A stretch of 64,000 nt of DNA, taken from positions 1 through 64,000 of the forward strand of contig CACBBC010000008.1 of assembly GCA_902537415.1 (NCBI GenBank), read 5' to 3'. The position numbers were made by a program, and so were the translations under genes. Below the pieces are notes generated by a model. It was not told the DNA's origin and searched no databases. It saw nothing but the letters and a program-made list of their open reading frames with translations. Origin of the DNA: an uncultured Alphaproteobacteria bacterium (GTDB taxonomy: Bacteria; Pseudomonadota; Alphaproteobacteria; Rhodobacterales; Rhodobacteraceae). Positions 20,414 through 29,781 of this stretch are shown here, piece by piece; the stretch's first letter is position 1; each line of letters begins with the position of its first letter.

Positions 20414-21895
20414 TTATTTCATTACAAATGGATTAGCTGCCGGTTCATCTGACATATTCATCCAAACCGTTTTGGGTCGAGTGTAGTCATATATCGCTTG
20501 AAAACCGCTTTCTCGACCATAACCTGAGTTTTTAAATCCTCCAAATTCTGCAATCGGAGACACAACCCTATATGTGTTAACCCATACTATTCCTGCATGA
20601 ACTGCCTTACTTACTCTTAGACATCTAGAACTACTTTTTGAAAAAATGCCTGCTGCCAACCCATGTTTTGTATCATTAGCAAGAGATATGACCTCTTCCT
20701 CAGTTTTGAATTTTATAACAGATAGTACAGGTCCAAATAATTCAGTATCTACTATCTTTAGTTTCTGACTAGGGCAGTCTACAATTGTTGGCTCAAAAAA
20801 CAATTCACCAAGACCTTCGGGTGATTTGCCACCGCACAGCAAGGTTGCACCCTCTTCTACAGCAAACGCAAGCTCATTTTTAATATTTTCGAGTTGCCCT
20901 TTAGTACATAGAGGGCCCATTTGAGTTTCGTCCAATAACGGATCTCCAATTTTTATGTTTTTTGCTTGTTTAACAATTAAGCTTAAAAATTTATCTGCTA
21001 TATTTTCTTGAAGGTATAATCTCGACCCCGCAACACAGCTTTGACCTGTTGCGCCAAAAATTCCAGCTATAGAACAATTAACTGCGTTCTCTATATCAGC
21101 ATCATCAAAGACAATAAAAGGTGACTTGCCCCCAAGCTCTAAAGACACTTCTGCAAAATTTTCAGCAGAATTTCTAATAACATGGCGCGCAGAAGTTGGT
21201 CCTCCTGTAAACGATATCCTAGCGACCTTGGGATGGCTTGTTAATTCTTTCCCACAAGGGTCTCCATGGCCTGTTATAATATTAACGACTCCAGGAGGTA
21301 TGCCCGCTTCTTCAACGCATTTGCCAAAAGCAAGCATAGCTGCAGATGCGTGTTCGGACGCTTTCAAAACGATAGTATTTCCCGCAGCCAATGCTGGACC
21401 AATCTTCACGGCAACAAGAAACAACTGTGAATTCCAAGGAACAATTGCTGCTACAACGCCCAATGGCTCTCTGTTTGTAAATACAAATAAATCAGGTTTA
21501 TCAATTGGTAATGTTTGACCAGAAACTTTATCAGCGCACCCAGCAAAGAAGTTAAAAAATTGTGAGATATATTTTGCTTGCCATTTAGTTTCCTTTAACA
21601 TTTTCCCGGTGTCTATGGTTTCAATTTTACCCAATTCCTCAGATTTGCTAGCTAGTATATCGGCTAATTTTCTGAGATGCTCTCCTCTTTCTGTCGGTGT
21701 CATTTTTGACCATGGTCCATCAATAAATGCTTTGTGAGCCGCTTCTACTGCGCTATTAACATCCGTTGTCGATGCTTCTGGTATAGTGCACCAACTCTCT
21801 CCCGTTGTTGGGTTTGAGCTTTCAAAGGTCTTATTATCAGAGGATAAGACCCACTCTCCATCTATCAACATTTTAAAGTTTTCTAATCTGCCCAT
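20414..21895 (-). CDS. Aldehyde dehydrogenase
   Basis: 'VSLELGGKSPFIVFDDADIENAV...GQSCVAGSRLYLQE', 'EIFGPVLSVI'-type 'ELFGPVLSVIKF'. Confidence 0.9.
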   Translation of the reverse strand: MGRLENFKMLIDGEWVLSSDNKTFESSNPTTGESWCTIPEASTTDVNSAVEAAHKAFIDGPWSKMTPTERGEHLRKLADILASKSEELGKIETIDTGKMLKETKWQAKYISQFFNFFAGCADKVSGQTLPIDKPDLFVFTNREPLGVVAAIVPWNSQLFLVAVKIGPALAAGNTIVLKASEHASAAMLAFGKCVEEAGIPPGVVNIITGHGDPCGKELTSHPKVARISFTGGPTSARHVIRNSAENFAEVSLELGGKSPFIVFDDADIENAVNCSIAGIFGATGQSCVAGSRLYLQENIADKFLSLIVKQAKNIKIGDPLLDETQMGPLCTKGQLENIKNELAFAVEEGATLLCGGKSPEGLGELFFEPTIVDCPSQKLKIVDTELFGPVLSVIKFKTEEEVISLANDTKHGLAAGIFSKSSSRCLRVSKAVHAGIVWVNTYRVVSPIAEFGGFKNSGYGRESGFQAIYDYTRPKTVWMNMSDEPAANPFVMK

Positions 21896-21953
21896 TTTTG
21901 CTCACACTTTCTGGTTATTCGCCCTTAAGTCTACAAGAGAAAAATGATCAAAA

Positions 21954-22006
21954 ACAATAACTATTTATTGTATGATATATAAAAAGTTAATTTAATAACC
22001 GTTATT
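21954..22006. promoter_or_regulatory. Candidate divergent operator/promoter with two inverted repeats
   Basis: ACAATAA-CTAT-TTATTGT (21954-21971, perfect 7-bp arms) and AATAAC-C-GTTATT (21994-22006, perfect 6-bp arms) in the ALDH/RidA divergent intergenic; TATGAT at 21971-21976. Confidence 0.45.
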
Positions 22007-22043
22007 TAAACCAATAATCTAACAATCAATATAGGTGAATAAA

Positions 22044-22430
22044 ATGTCTAAAAAAATTATTGGGGATCCATTGATTATAAATGGACGGAAGCTGTCATTA
22101 TCTAAGGCCGTTAGAGCTGGTGACTTTGTGTTTGTAACGGGTCAAGTTCCTATGAAAAACGGTGAGGTAATAACTGAAGGCACCATAGAAGAGCAAACAA
22201 GAATTGTTCTGGATGAAATTAAAAATACATTGACAGAGGCTGGATGTGAGTTACTGGATGTTGTTAAAGCCATGGTTTGGCTGAAAAATAGAGAAGACTT
22301 CCCCGGGTTTAACTCGATTTATGGCGAGTATTTTGACCATGATCCACCAGCTAGATCTGCTATAGTTAGCGATCTTTTGGTAGATGTTTTGGTTGAAGTA
22401 GAAGTAGTAGCTTATAAACCTGAGTTGTGA
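22044..22430 (+). CDS. RidA/YjgF/YER057c family protein
   Basis: 'LSLSKAVRAGDFVFVTGQVPMKNGEVITEGTIEEQTRIVLDEIKNTLTEAG...DVVKAMVWL', 'PARSAIV'. ATG at 22044 with upstream AGGTGA preferred over the listed 22035. Confidence 0.9.
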   Translation: MSKKIIGDPLIINGRKLSLSKAVRAGDFVFVTGQVPMKNGEVITEGTIEEQTRIVLDEIKNTLTEAGCELLDVVKAMVWLKNREDFPGFNSIYGEYFDHDPPARSAIVSDLLVDVLVEVEVVAYKPEL

Positions 22431-22431
22431 A

Positions 22432-23226
22432 ATGAAGAGGAAATATTTTAACGGAAACTGCTTTAAATATTTTTTTAAGAATCCTAAGTTTAAAACTATT
22501 GTTTTTATACATGGTTTAGGACTCAACCAAGATGTCTGGTCATGGCAGGTTTCTTTGTTTAAAAACCATAATGTACTTATATATGATCTTCTTGGTCATG
22601 GTGATAGTAAAGATCCTGAAGGTGAGATTTCTTTAAACCTGTTTGCAGATCAACTGCTACAAATAATCAATCACATTAAATTAGAAAAATTTATACTTAT
22701 TGGGTTTTCTCTGGGATCAATGATTTCTCGAAAATTTGCGTCTTTACACCCAAGCATAGTTGAAGCACTAGTTCTTTTAAATTCACCCAATAGGCTGTTG
22801 GATCAGGAAAGGGATGAAATTTTAAAAAGAGCAAAGTTGTTGAAAGACGAAGGCCCAGAGTCTACGACTGATGCGGCGATTAAAAGATGGTTTAGTATTC
22901 CTTTTCAGAAAAGCAATCCTCATATCGTTCAGCTTGTACGTAACTGGGTAAATAACAATAGAAAAGAAATTTATTCAAAAGTTTACCCTATACTATATTA
23001 CGGATCTATTGACCTTAAATCGCTACATGAAAGCAAGCCGACACTTATAATAACGTGCGACCAAGATTTTGCTAATGGTCCTAATTCTGCAAAAGAAATT
23101 GCAAAAAATTTTAAAAATAGCTATGTCTGTGTTTTACAAAACTTGAGGCATATGGCATTGGTCGAAGACTATAAAAAGGTTTTTGTAAAAATCGATGAAT
23201 TTCTTGTATCATTGAATTTACATTAA
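22432..23226 (+). CDS. Alpha/beta hydrolase
   Basis: 'TIVFIHGLGLNQDVWSWQ', nucleophile elbow 'IGFSLGSMIS', C-terminal His region 'LQNLRHMALVE'. Confidence 0.85.
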   Translation: MKRKYFNGNCFKYFFKNPKFKTIVFIHGLGLNQDVWSWQVSLFKNHNVLIYDLLGHGDSKDPEGEISLNLFADQLLQIINHIKLEKFILIGFSLGSMISRKFASLHPSIVEALVLLNSPNRLLDQERDEILKRAKLLKDEGPESTTDAAIKRWFSIPFQKSNPHIVQLVRNWVNNNRKEIYSKVYPILYYGSIDLKSLHESKPTLIITCDQDFANGPNSAKEIAKNFKNSYVCVLQNLRHMALVEDYKKVFVKIDEFLVSLNLH

Positions 23227-23303
23227 CATTTTTTTGATACTTAAATACAAAGTATCTTTAATGATCGTTACGTGCTTTATTTGAAAAGGAATAGGAGCTC
23301 CAG

Positions 23304-23906
23304 ATGCTTAAAGAACTGAGAAAGATTGTAACTTTTGATGAAGATATATACAGCGAAGGAGGGAAAGAAGCCAATCCTATTCTTCGCATAATAGGTGTTG
23401 CTGCAGTATTATCTAATCCGTGGAAAGGTCGGGGGTTTGTAGAGAACTTGCAACCAGAAATTAAAAGAATTGCTCCTGTGATGGGAAAAGCTTTGACCGA
23501 CCGTTTGATTTCAATGGTTGGTAGTGGAGAAAAAATTGAAGCATACGGGAAGGCAGCATTAGCTGGGACCAGTTGTGAAATAGAGCATGCCTCGGCTATT
23601 ATTCATACTTTGCAATTTGGAAACTTTTATAGGGAAGCGGTTGGTGCAAAAAGTTACCTAGGTTTCACAAACACAAGGGGTCCAGCAAATACACAAATTC
23701 AAATACCATTAATGGATAAGCATGACACCGGAAGGCGATCACATTATTTGACCGTTCAGTTTTCCATATATGATGCGCCTGATGTCGACGAAATAGTGTG
23801 TGCTCTTGGAGCTGCTACAAGCGGTAGGCCCCATCATAGGATAGGTGATCGATACTCAGATCTAAAAGCCCTTGGCAAATCTGTTGATAATCCAGCTGGG
23901 ATATAA
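23304..23906 (+). CDS. Amino acid synthesis family protein (PF06684/DUF1185-like)
   Basis: 'LRKIVTFDEDIYSEGGKEANPILRIIGVAAVLSNPWKGRGFVENLQPEIKRIAPVMGKALTDRL' and 'GKAALAGTSCEIEHASAIIHTLQFGN' resemble the DUF1185 family as I recall it. Confidence 0.8.
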   Translation: MLKELRKIVTFDEDIYSEGGKEANPILRIIGVAAVLSNPWKGRGFVENLQPEIKRIAPVMGKALTDRLISMVGSGEKIEAYGKAALAGTSCEIEHASAIIHTLQFGNFYREAVGAKSYLGFTNTRGPANTQIQIPLMDKHDTGRRSHYLTVQFSIYDAPDVDEIVCALGAATSGRPHHRIGDRYSDLKALGKSVDNPAGI

Positions 23907-23923
23907 TCATAAAGGTAAAATCA

Positions 23924-25339
23924 ATGAAACTAGATAAATTCTACATTAATGGCGAATGGGTCTTCCCTGTAAAAGATGAGAAAATTGATATTATTAATCC
24001 ATCTGATGAATCAGTTATTGGGACACTAAACGTTGGCTCTCAGCAGGATATTGACAAGGCAGTAGAGGCTGCAAAAGCTGCGTTTTCAAGCTATGCACGG
24101 ACAAGTGTAGCTGAGCGTTTAGACCTGTTGAAAGAAATAAGAAGCCAATTCGAAAATCGCTTTGAGGATTTTGTGGAAGCTATAACCAAAGAAATGGGAG
24201 CGCCGGCTAAGCTCTCTCGTAGTGCACAAGCTGCTGTGGGCATGAACCATCTAAAGACAGCAATTAGAGTTTTAGAGGAGCATAAATTTGAATACCCTTT
24301 TAATGGCTACACTGTAAGGCACGAGCCAATTGGAGTATGCGGGCTAATCACACCTTGGAATTGGCCAATAAACCAAACTATATCGAAGCTTGGACCGTGT
24401 CTTGCCTCAGGGTGTACGGCAATTCTGAAGCCAAGCGAAATATCACCAATATCAGCTAATATAATTGCTGAAATAATGGATACTGCAAAAGTTCCTAAAG
24501 GAGTTTTTAATATGGTACATGGCTTGGGTCCGGTTGTAGGAGAGGCCTTATCCAACCATAAGGATGTAGACATGATGTCTTTTACTGGTTCAACGAGGGG
24601 AGGGGTCGCTGTTGCTCAGGCTGCAGCAAAGTCAGTGAAGAGAGTAAGTCAGGAACTTGGAGGAAAATCACCAAATATAATTTTTGATGATGAAAAGTTT
24701 GAACAATCGGTCACTGTTGGTGTACAAAAAATTATGGAGAATACTGGTCAGTCTTGTAATGCGCCAACTCGAATGATAGTGCCAAAGAATCGACAACATG
24801 AAGCTTTGGAAATTGCAAAAAATGTTGCAGAAAAATTGAAAACTGGTGACCCTACAAAAGAAGACACAGACATTGGTCCTCTAGTAAGTCAAGCTCAATT
24901 TGATAAGGTACAAAGGTTAATTGAATCTGGGATTAAGGCTGGTGCTCAATTAGTAACTGGTGGATTAGGCAAGCCTATAGGGCTTAATGCCGGTTATTTT
25001 GTTAAGCCAACTGTTTTTGGAGATGTAAATAACTCCATGGAAATTGCACAAGAAGAAATATTCGGCCCCGTCTTATCTGTAATCCCGTATGAAGATATTG
25101 ATAATGCAATTCAGATTGCGAATGATACAAGCTATGGCCTTTCTGCTTATGTATGTGGTAGTGACCCCAGAAAATTAAGGAGTGTCGCAAGGCAAATTAG
25201 AGCAGGTCAAATCCATATTAATTATGGTAGCGGGGGAACTAATGCACCATTTGGCGGGTTTAAGCAATCGGGTAATGGGCGAGAGAAGGCTGAGTGGGGT
25301 TTGGAAGAATTTTTAGAGACTAAAGCTATAATGGAGTAA
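23924..25339 (+). CDS. Aldehyde dehydrogenase
   Basis: 'VCGLITPWNWPINQTISKLGPCLASGCTAILKPSE', 'SQELGGKSPNIIFDD', 'NTGQSCNAPTRMIVP', 'EIFGPVLSVIPY'. Confidence 0.9.
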   Translation: MKLDKFYINGEWVFPVKDEKIDIINPSDESVIGTLNVGSQQDIDKAVEAAKAAFSSYARTSVAERLDLLKEIRSQFENRFEDFVEAITKEMGAPAKLSRSAQAAVGMNHLKTAIRVLEEHKFEYPFNGYTVRHEPIGVCGLITPWNWPINQTISKLGPCLASGCTAILKPSEISPISANIIAEIMDTAKVPKGVFNMVHGLGPVVGEALSNHKDVDMMSFTGSTRGGVAVAQAAAKSVKRVSQELGGKSPNIIFDDEKFEQSVTVGVQKIMENTGQSCNAPTRMIVPKNRQHEALEIAKNVAEKLKTGDPTKEDTDIGPLVSQAQFDKVQRLIESGIKAGAQLVTGGLGKPIGLNAGYFVKPTVFGDVNNSMEIAQEEIFGPVLSVIPYEDIDNAIQIANDTSYGLSAYVCGSDPRKLRSVARQIRAGQIHINYGSGGTNAPFGGFKQSGNGREKAEWGLEEFLETKAIME

Positions 25340-25363
25340 AGGATATAAGTAGGGGGATTTGAT

Positions 25364-26368
25364 TTGTCTATTGACTCGGAAACAAACAATAATTTTACAG
25401 TAGATTGTTTGCAGTATGCTAATTGGTCTAAGGAAATTTTTGAGCAGATGAGACAAGGTGGAGTTGACTGTGTCCACGTAACTATTGCTTACCATGAAAA
25501 CTTTCGGGAAGCTGTTTTAAACCTTGAGAAATGGAACGAATATTTCAATAGTTATTCGAAGTATATAGTGCAAGCAGGTAGCTATAATGAAATATTATCT
25601 GCTAAGAAAAATAATAAAACAGCGATTATTTTTGGTTTTCAAAATCCGTCTCCGATAGAAGATGATATTTCTTTGTTAGAAGTTTGGCAAAAGCTGGGTG
25701 TTCGATTTATGCAGCTCTCTTATAATAATCAATCGCTCCTTGCTACAGGTTGTTATGAAAAGAATGATCCTGGCTTAACAAGAATGGGGAAAGAGGTTAT
25801 TAAAGAAATGAATAGGCTTGGTATTGTTGTTGATATGAGCCATTCTTCTGATCGGTCAACTTTAGAGGCAATTGATAATTCGTCACGGCCGATCGCAATT
25901 ACTCATGCTAATCCAGCTTTCTGGCATTCTGCCTTAAGAAATAAGTCAGATGAAGTTCTAGACCGAATGTTTAAAAATGGTGGCATGCTGGGATTTTCTC
26001 TTTATCCTCACCATTTACATAATGGGAGTAATTGTACTATTAAAGACTTTTGTAAAATGATTGCAAAAACGGCAGAAAAATTTGGATCAAAAAATATTGG
26101 TATAGGAAGCGATCTTTGTCAAAACCAGCCTGATAGTATCGTAGAGTGGATGAGAAATGGAAGATGGACCAAAACAAGAGACTTTGGAGAAGGAGATTCT
26201 TCTAACCCTGGCTTTCCTATTCAGCCTAATTGGTTCAAATCAAACAAAGATTTTATCAATATTAAGGATGGATTAAAGCATATTGGATTTGATAATGATG
26301 AAATTAATTCTATTATGGGACTCAACTGGATGAAGTTTTTTAAAAATTCTTTTAATAAAGAGATATAA
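25364..26368 (+). CDS. Membrane dipeptidase (peptidase M19 family)
   Basis: 'GVRFMQLSYNNQSLLATGCYE', 'VVDMSHSSDRSTLEAIDNSSRPIAITHANP', 'IGIGSDLCQNQP'. TTG start. Confidence 0.8.
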   Translation: MSIDSETNNNFTVDCLQYANWSKEIFEQMRQGGVDCVHVTIAYHENFREAVLNLEKWNEYFNSYSKYIVQAGSYNEILSAKKNNKTAIIFGFQNPSPIEDDISLLEVWQKLGVRFMQLSYNNQSLLATGCYEKNDPGLTRMGKEVIKEMNRLGIVVDMSHSSDRSTLEAIDNSSRPIAITHANPAFWHSALRNKSDEVLDRMFKNGGMLGFSLYPHHLHNGSNCTIKDFCKMIAKTAEKFGSKNIGIGSDLCQNQPDSIVEWMRNGRWTKTRDFGEGDSSNPGFPIQPNWFKSNKDFINIKDGLKHIGFDNDEINSIMGLNWMKFFKNSFNKEI

Positions 26369-26369
26369 G

Positions 26370-28067
26370 TTGGTGATAGAAAAAGAAGTACAGTTGTGTG
26401 GCCCACAGCCAAATATTAGGAAGCCTTCCGATGTTATGAAACTGGAAAGAATGGGGTCCTTCCATCCATCAAGGCTGTCCTTTTCAAGAATATTGATCCG
26501 TAAAATGATACAGCAAAAAACGCGCATTAGTTGTACGCGCTGGGAAATGGATGAGAACGGATTTGGTAATGCGGTTTATCAATTGAACCTCTTTGGTAAA
26601 GATTTGGCTTTAATTGCATTTTCTAATTTTCTAGAGACTTCACAAAGGACTGATAGAGTTATTGCATCTGCTTGGGATACCTCTTTTGCTCTGTTTGATG
26701 GCGTTCCATCAATTTCAGATATTGAAAGGCTTAAAACGCAGTTACCTTTTCAAGAGGCGGGTAGGTATAAAAATACAGAGTTAGTTCTGAGTAGGGCTAA
26801 TAAGTCTGTAAGGATGTTTGAGCTGGTAGCGCATTCATTGAGTGAAGGCAAGCAACCTCCAAGCGAGCTGATAAATGATATTGGATATTTAATGCGAACC
26901 ACAGCGGTTTATGGAAACGGAAAATTCGGCATTGATGATAGAAAAAATCATAGTGAACTTTCTGACTTTTCTGTCCCGTTTCAGCTTGAAATGCTGACCG
27001 TGTACTTGATCAGAGGCTTTTCACTCGACCTAGTCAATCATGTTGCAAAAGCCCGTAACCCTAAAAAATTTGTTCCCCTTGATAAAAAAATTCAAAGATA
27101 TCTAGGAATTGGTAATGCAACGGGGCTTGGGATGGCTCCATTTTTGGTGAAACATCCTGTCTTATTGAATAATTGGTTCCAAGTTCGAGAAACTGCATTG
27201 TCGCGGATGATTGATTTAGCAGAGCTTTCTAAGGAAAAGGTTGAAAGATTAATTGAGCTTGCATCTAGAGTTAAAGCCTTTATTCACTCTTGGAATACTG
27301 ACGATGATAGACAGAAGAAAAGAATTGATATTTTAAAAGCTGAGTGGGCATCATTAATAAATGAATTTACTTTAGAAAAATTGTTCAAAATCAATGCTTT
27401 AAAAAATATTTTTAATGTTTCTAAAAATTATTCGACAGAATGCCAAGAGCTAATCGTTTCATTGTTTTTGGAAGTTGGTGGAGATCTGATTGACGGGCTT
27501 GATCTATGTTTAGAGAGCACCAAATTGCCTATGCTCTACCCTAAAATGAGAGTGCATGAGTTAGCTGACTTAATAAAGAAGAACTTCTCTTGGGCTTTGA
27601 AGATAGATTTTTCTTTAAAAGAAAATCAATCAAAATTTTGGTACGTTTCAGAAGAAAAGTTAGAGCCAAGATTGGGGAACAGATATGAAGAGGAAGGCCA
27701 GGATTTAGAAAGGCCTTTAGATATTGCTAGGAGGGTGTATTCTTTGCATGCCGATCTTGGAGGTTTCCACGATGATATGATCGTAGCAGAGTTTTTAATG
27801 AAACACCCTGAACATCGATTTATTATTCGCAGGATACAAACGAATGCTTGGGCTCCATACTCCGAAATACACGATAATTTAATTGATGAACATTGCAAAC
27901 CTATAGATATGCTACGTTGTAAACTATCCTTTTTTGGCGCGTCTAAATTTGATCCGAAATCAGACAGATGGGTTAGAGTAAATTTATTTCAAGGAGCACC
28001 TCTAAAAAACGAGCTTAATGACCAAAAAAATGACGATTGGTGGATGCCTACACTCGAATACTCCTAA
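26370..28067 (+). CDS. Conserved-type uncharacterised protein, 565 aa
   Basis: Long ORF starting next to the M19 stop; motifs such as 'GNATGLGMAPFLVKHPVLLNNWFQVRETAL' and 'GYLMRTTAVYGNGKFGIDDR' look conserved but no function recognised; stop overlaps the next start (TAATG). Confidence 0.75.
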   Translation: MVIEKEVQLCGPQPNIRKPSDVMKLERMGSFHPSRLSFSRILIRKMIQQKTRISCTRWEMDENGFGNAVYQLNLFGKDLALIAFSNFLETSQRTDRVIASAWDTSFALFDGVPSISDIERLKTQLPFQEAGRYKNTELVLSRANKSVRMFELVAHSLSEGKQPPSELINDIGYLMRTTAVYGNGKFGIDDRKNHSELSDFSVPFQLEMLTVYLIRGFSLDLVNHVAKARNPKKFVPLDKKIQRYLGIGNATGLGMAPFLVKHPVLLNNWFQVRETALSRMIDLAELSKEKVERLIELASRVKAFIHSWNTDDDRQKKRIDILKAEWASLINEFTLEKLFKINALKNIFNVSKNYSTECQELIVSLFLEVGGDLIDGLDLCLESTKLPMLYPKMRVHELADLIKKNFSWALKIDFSLKENQSKFWYVSEEKLEPRLGNRYEEEGQDLERPLDIARRVYSLHADLGGFHDDMIVAEFLMKHPEHRFIIRRIQTNAWAPYSEIHDNLIDEHCKPIDMLRCKLSFFGASKFDPKSDRWVRVNLFQGAPLKNELNDQKNDDWWMPTLEYS

Positions 28068-28681
28068 TGGATCTTTCTTTTTCGGAGCTTAAAGACTTAG
28101 TATTTAACGCAAGTATGGGTAGCAACCTTCCTGCTGGTGTCTGTGAAGATTTATCGTTTGGTGTTACCTTTCTAGAGTCACGTTCTTTGCCCGGTGGCAA
28201 AGAGCTTTTATATTCCCTAAAATGTGAACGGCACCCACCCGTATCACCTCAAAAGAACGGTGTAAGTCTTATTTTTAGCAATTCACGAGCAATTTTCGAA
28301 GGTCTTAGCGCAATTGATTTGCTTGTTTCAGAGGCTTGTAAAAGTGTGATATTGAAAGATATTGACTCTTCGATGCTTTTGGTAGGACTAGCCTCTAACT
28401 ATTATGGTTTTAGTTTTAGTTTCCATAAAAATAAAGAAATATGTGCTGCACTTTTTAATGATCAACTTAATTGGGAAAACGACAACTACAGACTTAGCAA
28501 CGATATAGAGATACGCTTAAACAATCGTGAGCTGAATAATCCATTAGCTAAACGCTCAAGAATGTTGTTAGATGACAATGTATTCAAAGAACTTTCTAAT
28601 CTAGCATCTAACATGCTGGTTCCCGAAAGCGAACTATCTCGAAAAACGGGAGCAGGGGCTGGAAATATAGATAATGATTAA
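28067..28681 (+). CDS. Uncharacterised protein, DUF3726-like
   Basis: ATG at 28067 within TAATG overlap with upstream stop; N-terminus 'MDLSFSELKDLVFNASMGSNLPAGVCEDLSFGVTFLES' resembles DUF3726 proteins (recollection, not searched). Confidence 0.65.
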   Translation: MDLSFSELKDLVFNASMGSNLPAGVCEDLSFGVTFLESRSLPGGKELLYSLKCERHPPVSPQKNGVSLIFSNSRAIFEGLSAIDLLVSEACKSVILKDIDSSMLLVGLASNYYGFSFSFHKNKEICAALFNDQLNWENDNYRLSNDIEIRLNNRELNNPLAKRSRMLLDDNVFKELSNLASNMLVPESELSRKTGAGAGNIDND

Positions 28682-28686
28682 TTGTG

Positions 28687-29559
28687 TTAGTTAAAATTAC
28701 CTAAGCCTTGTAACAATGGCGCAAAATTTTGAAGCACACCAGGAAGTGACCTTATATCTTCAACTACTCCGTCTTTTGCAGATACGATTGCAGAAAACAA
28801 GTCATTTCGATCCTGTGATATTTCATCAATTGAAAGACTATTAGATCCATCATAATCAATATTAGCCATTAACGTTTGGGTAATTAGAGGCAAAAAAGGT
28901 ACAATTGCAACATACACTCCAAATGTGGTAGTCTTATCTAGGTCATCATTAGTATTTTGGCCTAAGAGAACTGAAACCAAGCTTAGGGAACGAAGTCCTC
29001 TATTGAGTTCAGCTCGGTGAAGTCTCTTGTCTTTGTTTACATCTAAAAACTTAAACAAATCTTGTAGGCATTTATCCTGCTCTGGATTCTTGCACGATTG
29101 AACTACTGAGCTGTCTAGTAAGCTAAGTAATTCTCCATATTTGCTCTCTATTATAGGGTCATTACTTTCACATTTATAATATATTGTGTCTTGTGTTTGT
29201 TGGTTCTTAAGAAAACTATAATCAGAACCATCCCATCCCTCGGGAGGATATCTTTCTACAAGTTGACCTTTATCTATTTGGTAAAAGTAATTAAAATTTG
29301 GATTATTATCAACTGTCTGGAATGAAGTCCAATTTTCTATATTTTTTGGAAACACAAAATTAAATTCAACTTGAGAGTCATCCTCATAGATATAGCCGTT
29401 GGTTCCAATAAAGAGTGCGTATTTTTCAATCGAAAAATTACAAGACTTACCTGACCAAAAGCCTTGGTACTGCATTGGAATATTGTTTGAGAAACTGGTC
29501 GCTGGTATTAATATCCAGAGAGACAATAAAATAAATAATTTAATACCACTTTTAAACAT
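28687..29559 (-). CDS. Exported EF-hand protein
   Basis: Signal peptide 'MFKSGIKLFILLSLWILIPATSFS' (start at 29559 preferred over 29670); two EF-hand loops 'DVNKDKRLHRAEL' and 'DYDGSNSLSIDEI'. Confidence 0.65.
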   Translation of the reverse strand: MFKSGIKLFILLSLWILIPATSFSNNIPMQYQGFWSGKSCNFSIEKYALFIGTNGYIYEDDSQVEFNFVFPKNIENWTSFQTVDNNPNFNYFYQIDKGQLVERYPPEGWDGSDYSFLKNQQTQDTIYYKCESNDPIIESKYGELLSLLDSSVVQSCKNPEQDKCLQDLFKFLDVNKDKRLHRAELNRGLRSLSLVSVLLGQNTNDDLDKTTTFGVYVAIVPFLPLITQTLMANIDYDGSNSLSIDEISQDRNDLFSAIVSAKDGVVEDIRSLPGVLQNFAPLLQGLGNFN

Positions 29560-29781
29560 GATAAACCCCTGCGAGAACAATCTTGCCTTGATCTTATATG
29601 TTTTTATAAGAGTTGTAAATCGGAGGCTATTATAGACCAAAAGCAATGGGAAAATTTTATATCTTTCCATCTATAGCTGGTCTACGAAATATAAAGAATG
29701 TAAATGTTTTTGTTAATTTTCTTTTTTTTCAAAGCTGATAAATTTCTGCTAAACTTTCAAGGAAATATTTTGGAGGAATGA

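Noticed and set aside
21126-21518. 130-aa plus-strand ORF inside the aldehyde dehydrogenase gene
   Set aside because: Antisense shadow ORF of a well-supported coding sequence with no domain and no RBS context.
19344-23226. Calling the LLM/RidA/hydrolase genes a rut (uracil degradation) operon
   Set aside because: RutB isochorismatase-like amidohydrolase, RutF reductase and RutG permease are missing, and DUF1185/M19/ALDH genes are extra; only a loose analogy is supported.
23227-23303. GATACT...AGTATC hairpin after the alpha/beta hydrolase
   Set aside because: Only a 6-bp AT-rich stem with long loop and no proper T-tract; too weak for a terminator call.
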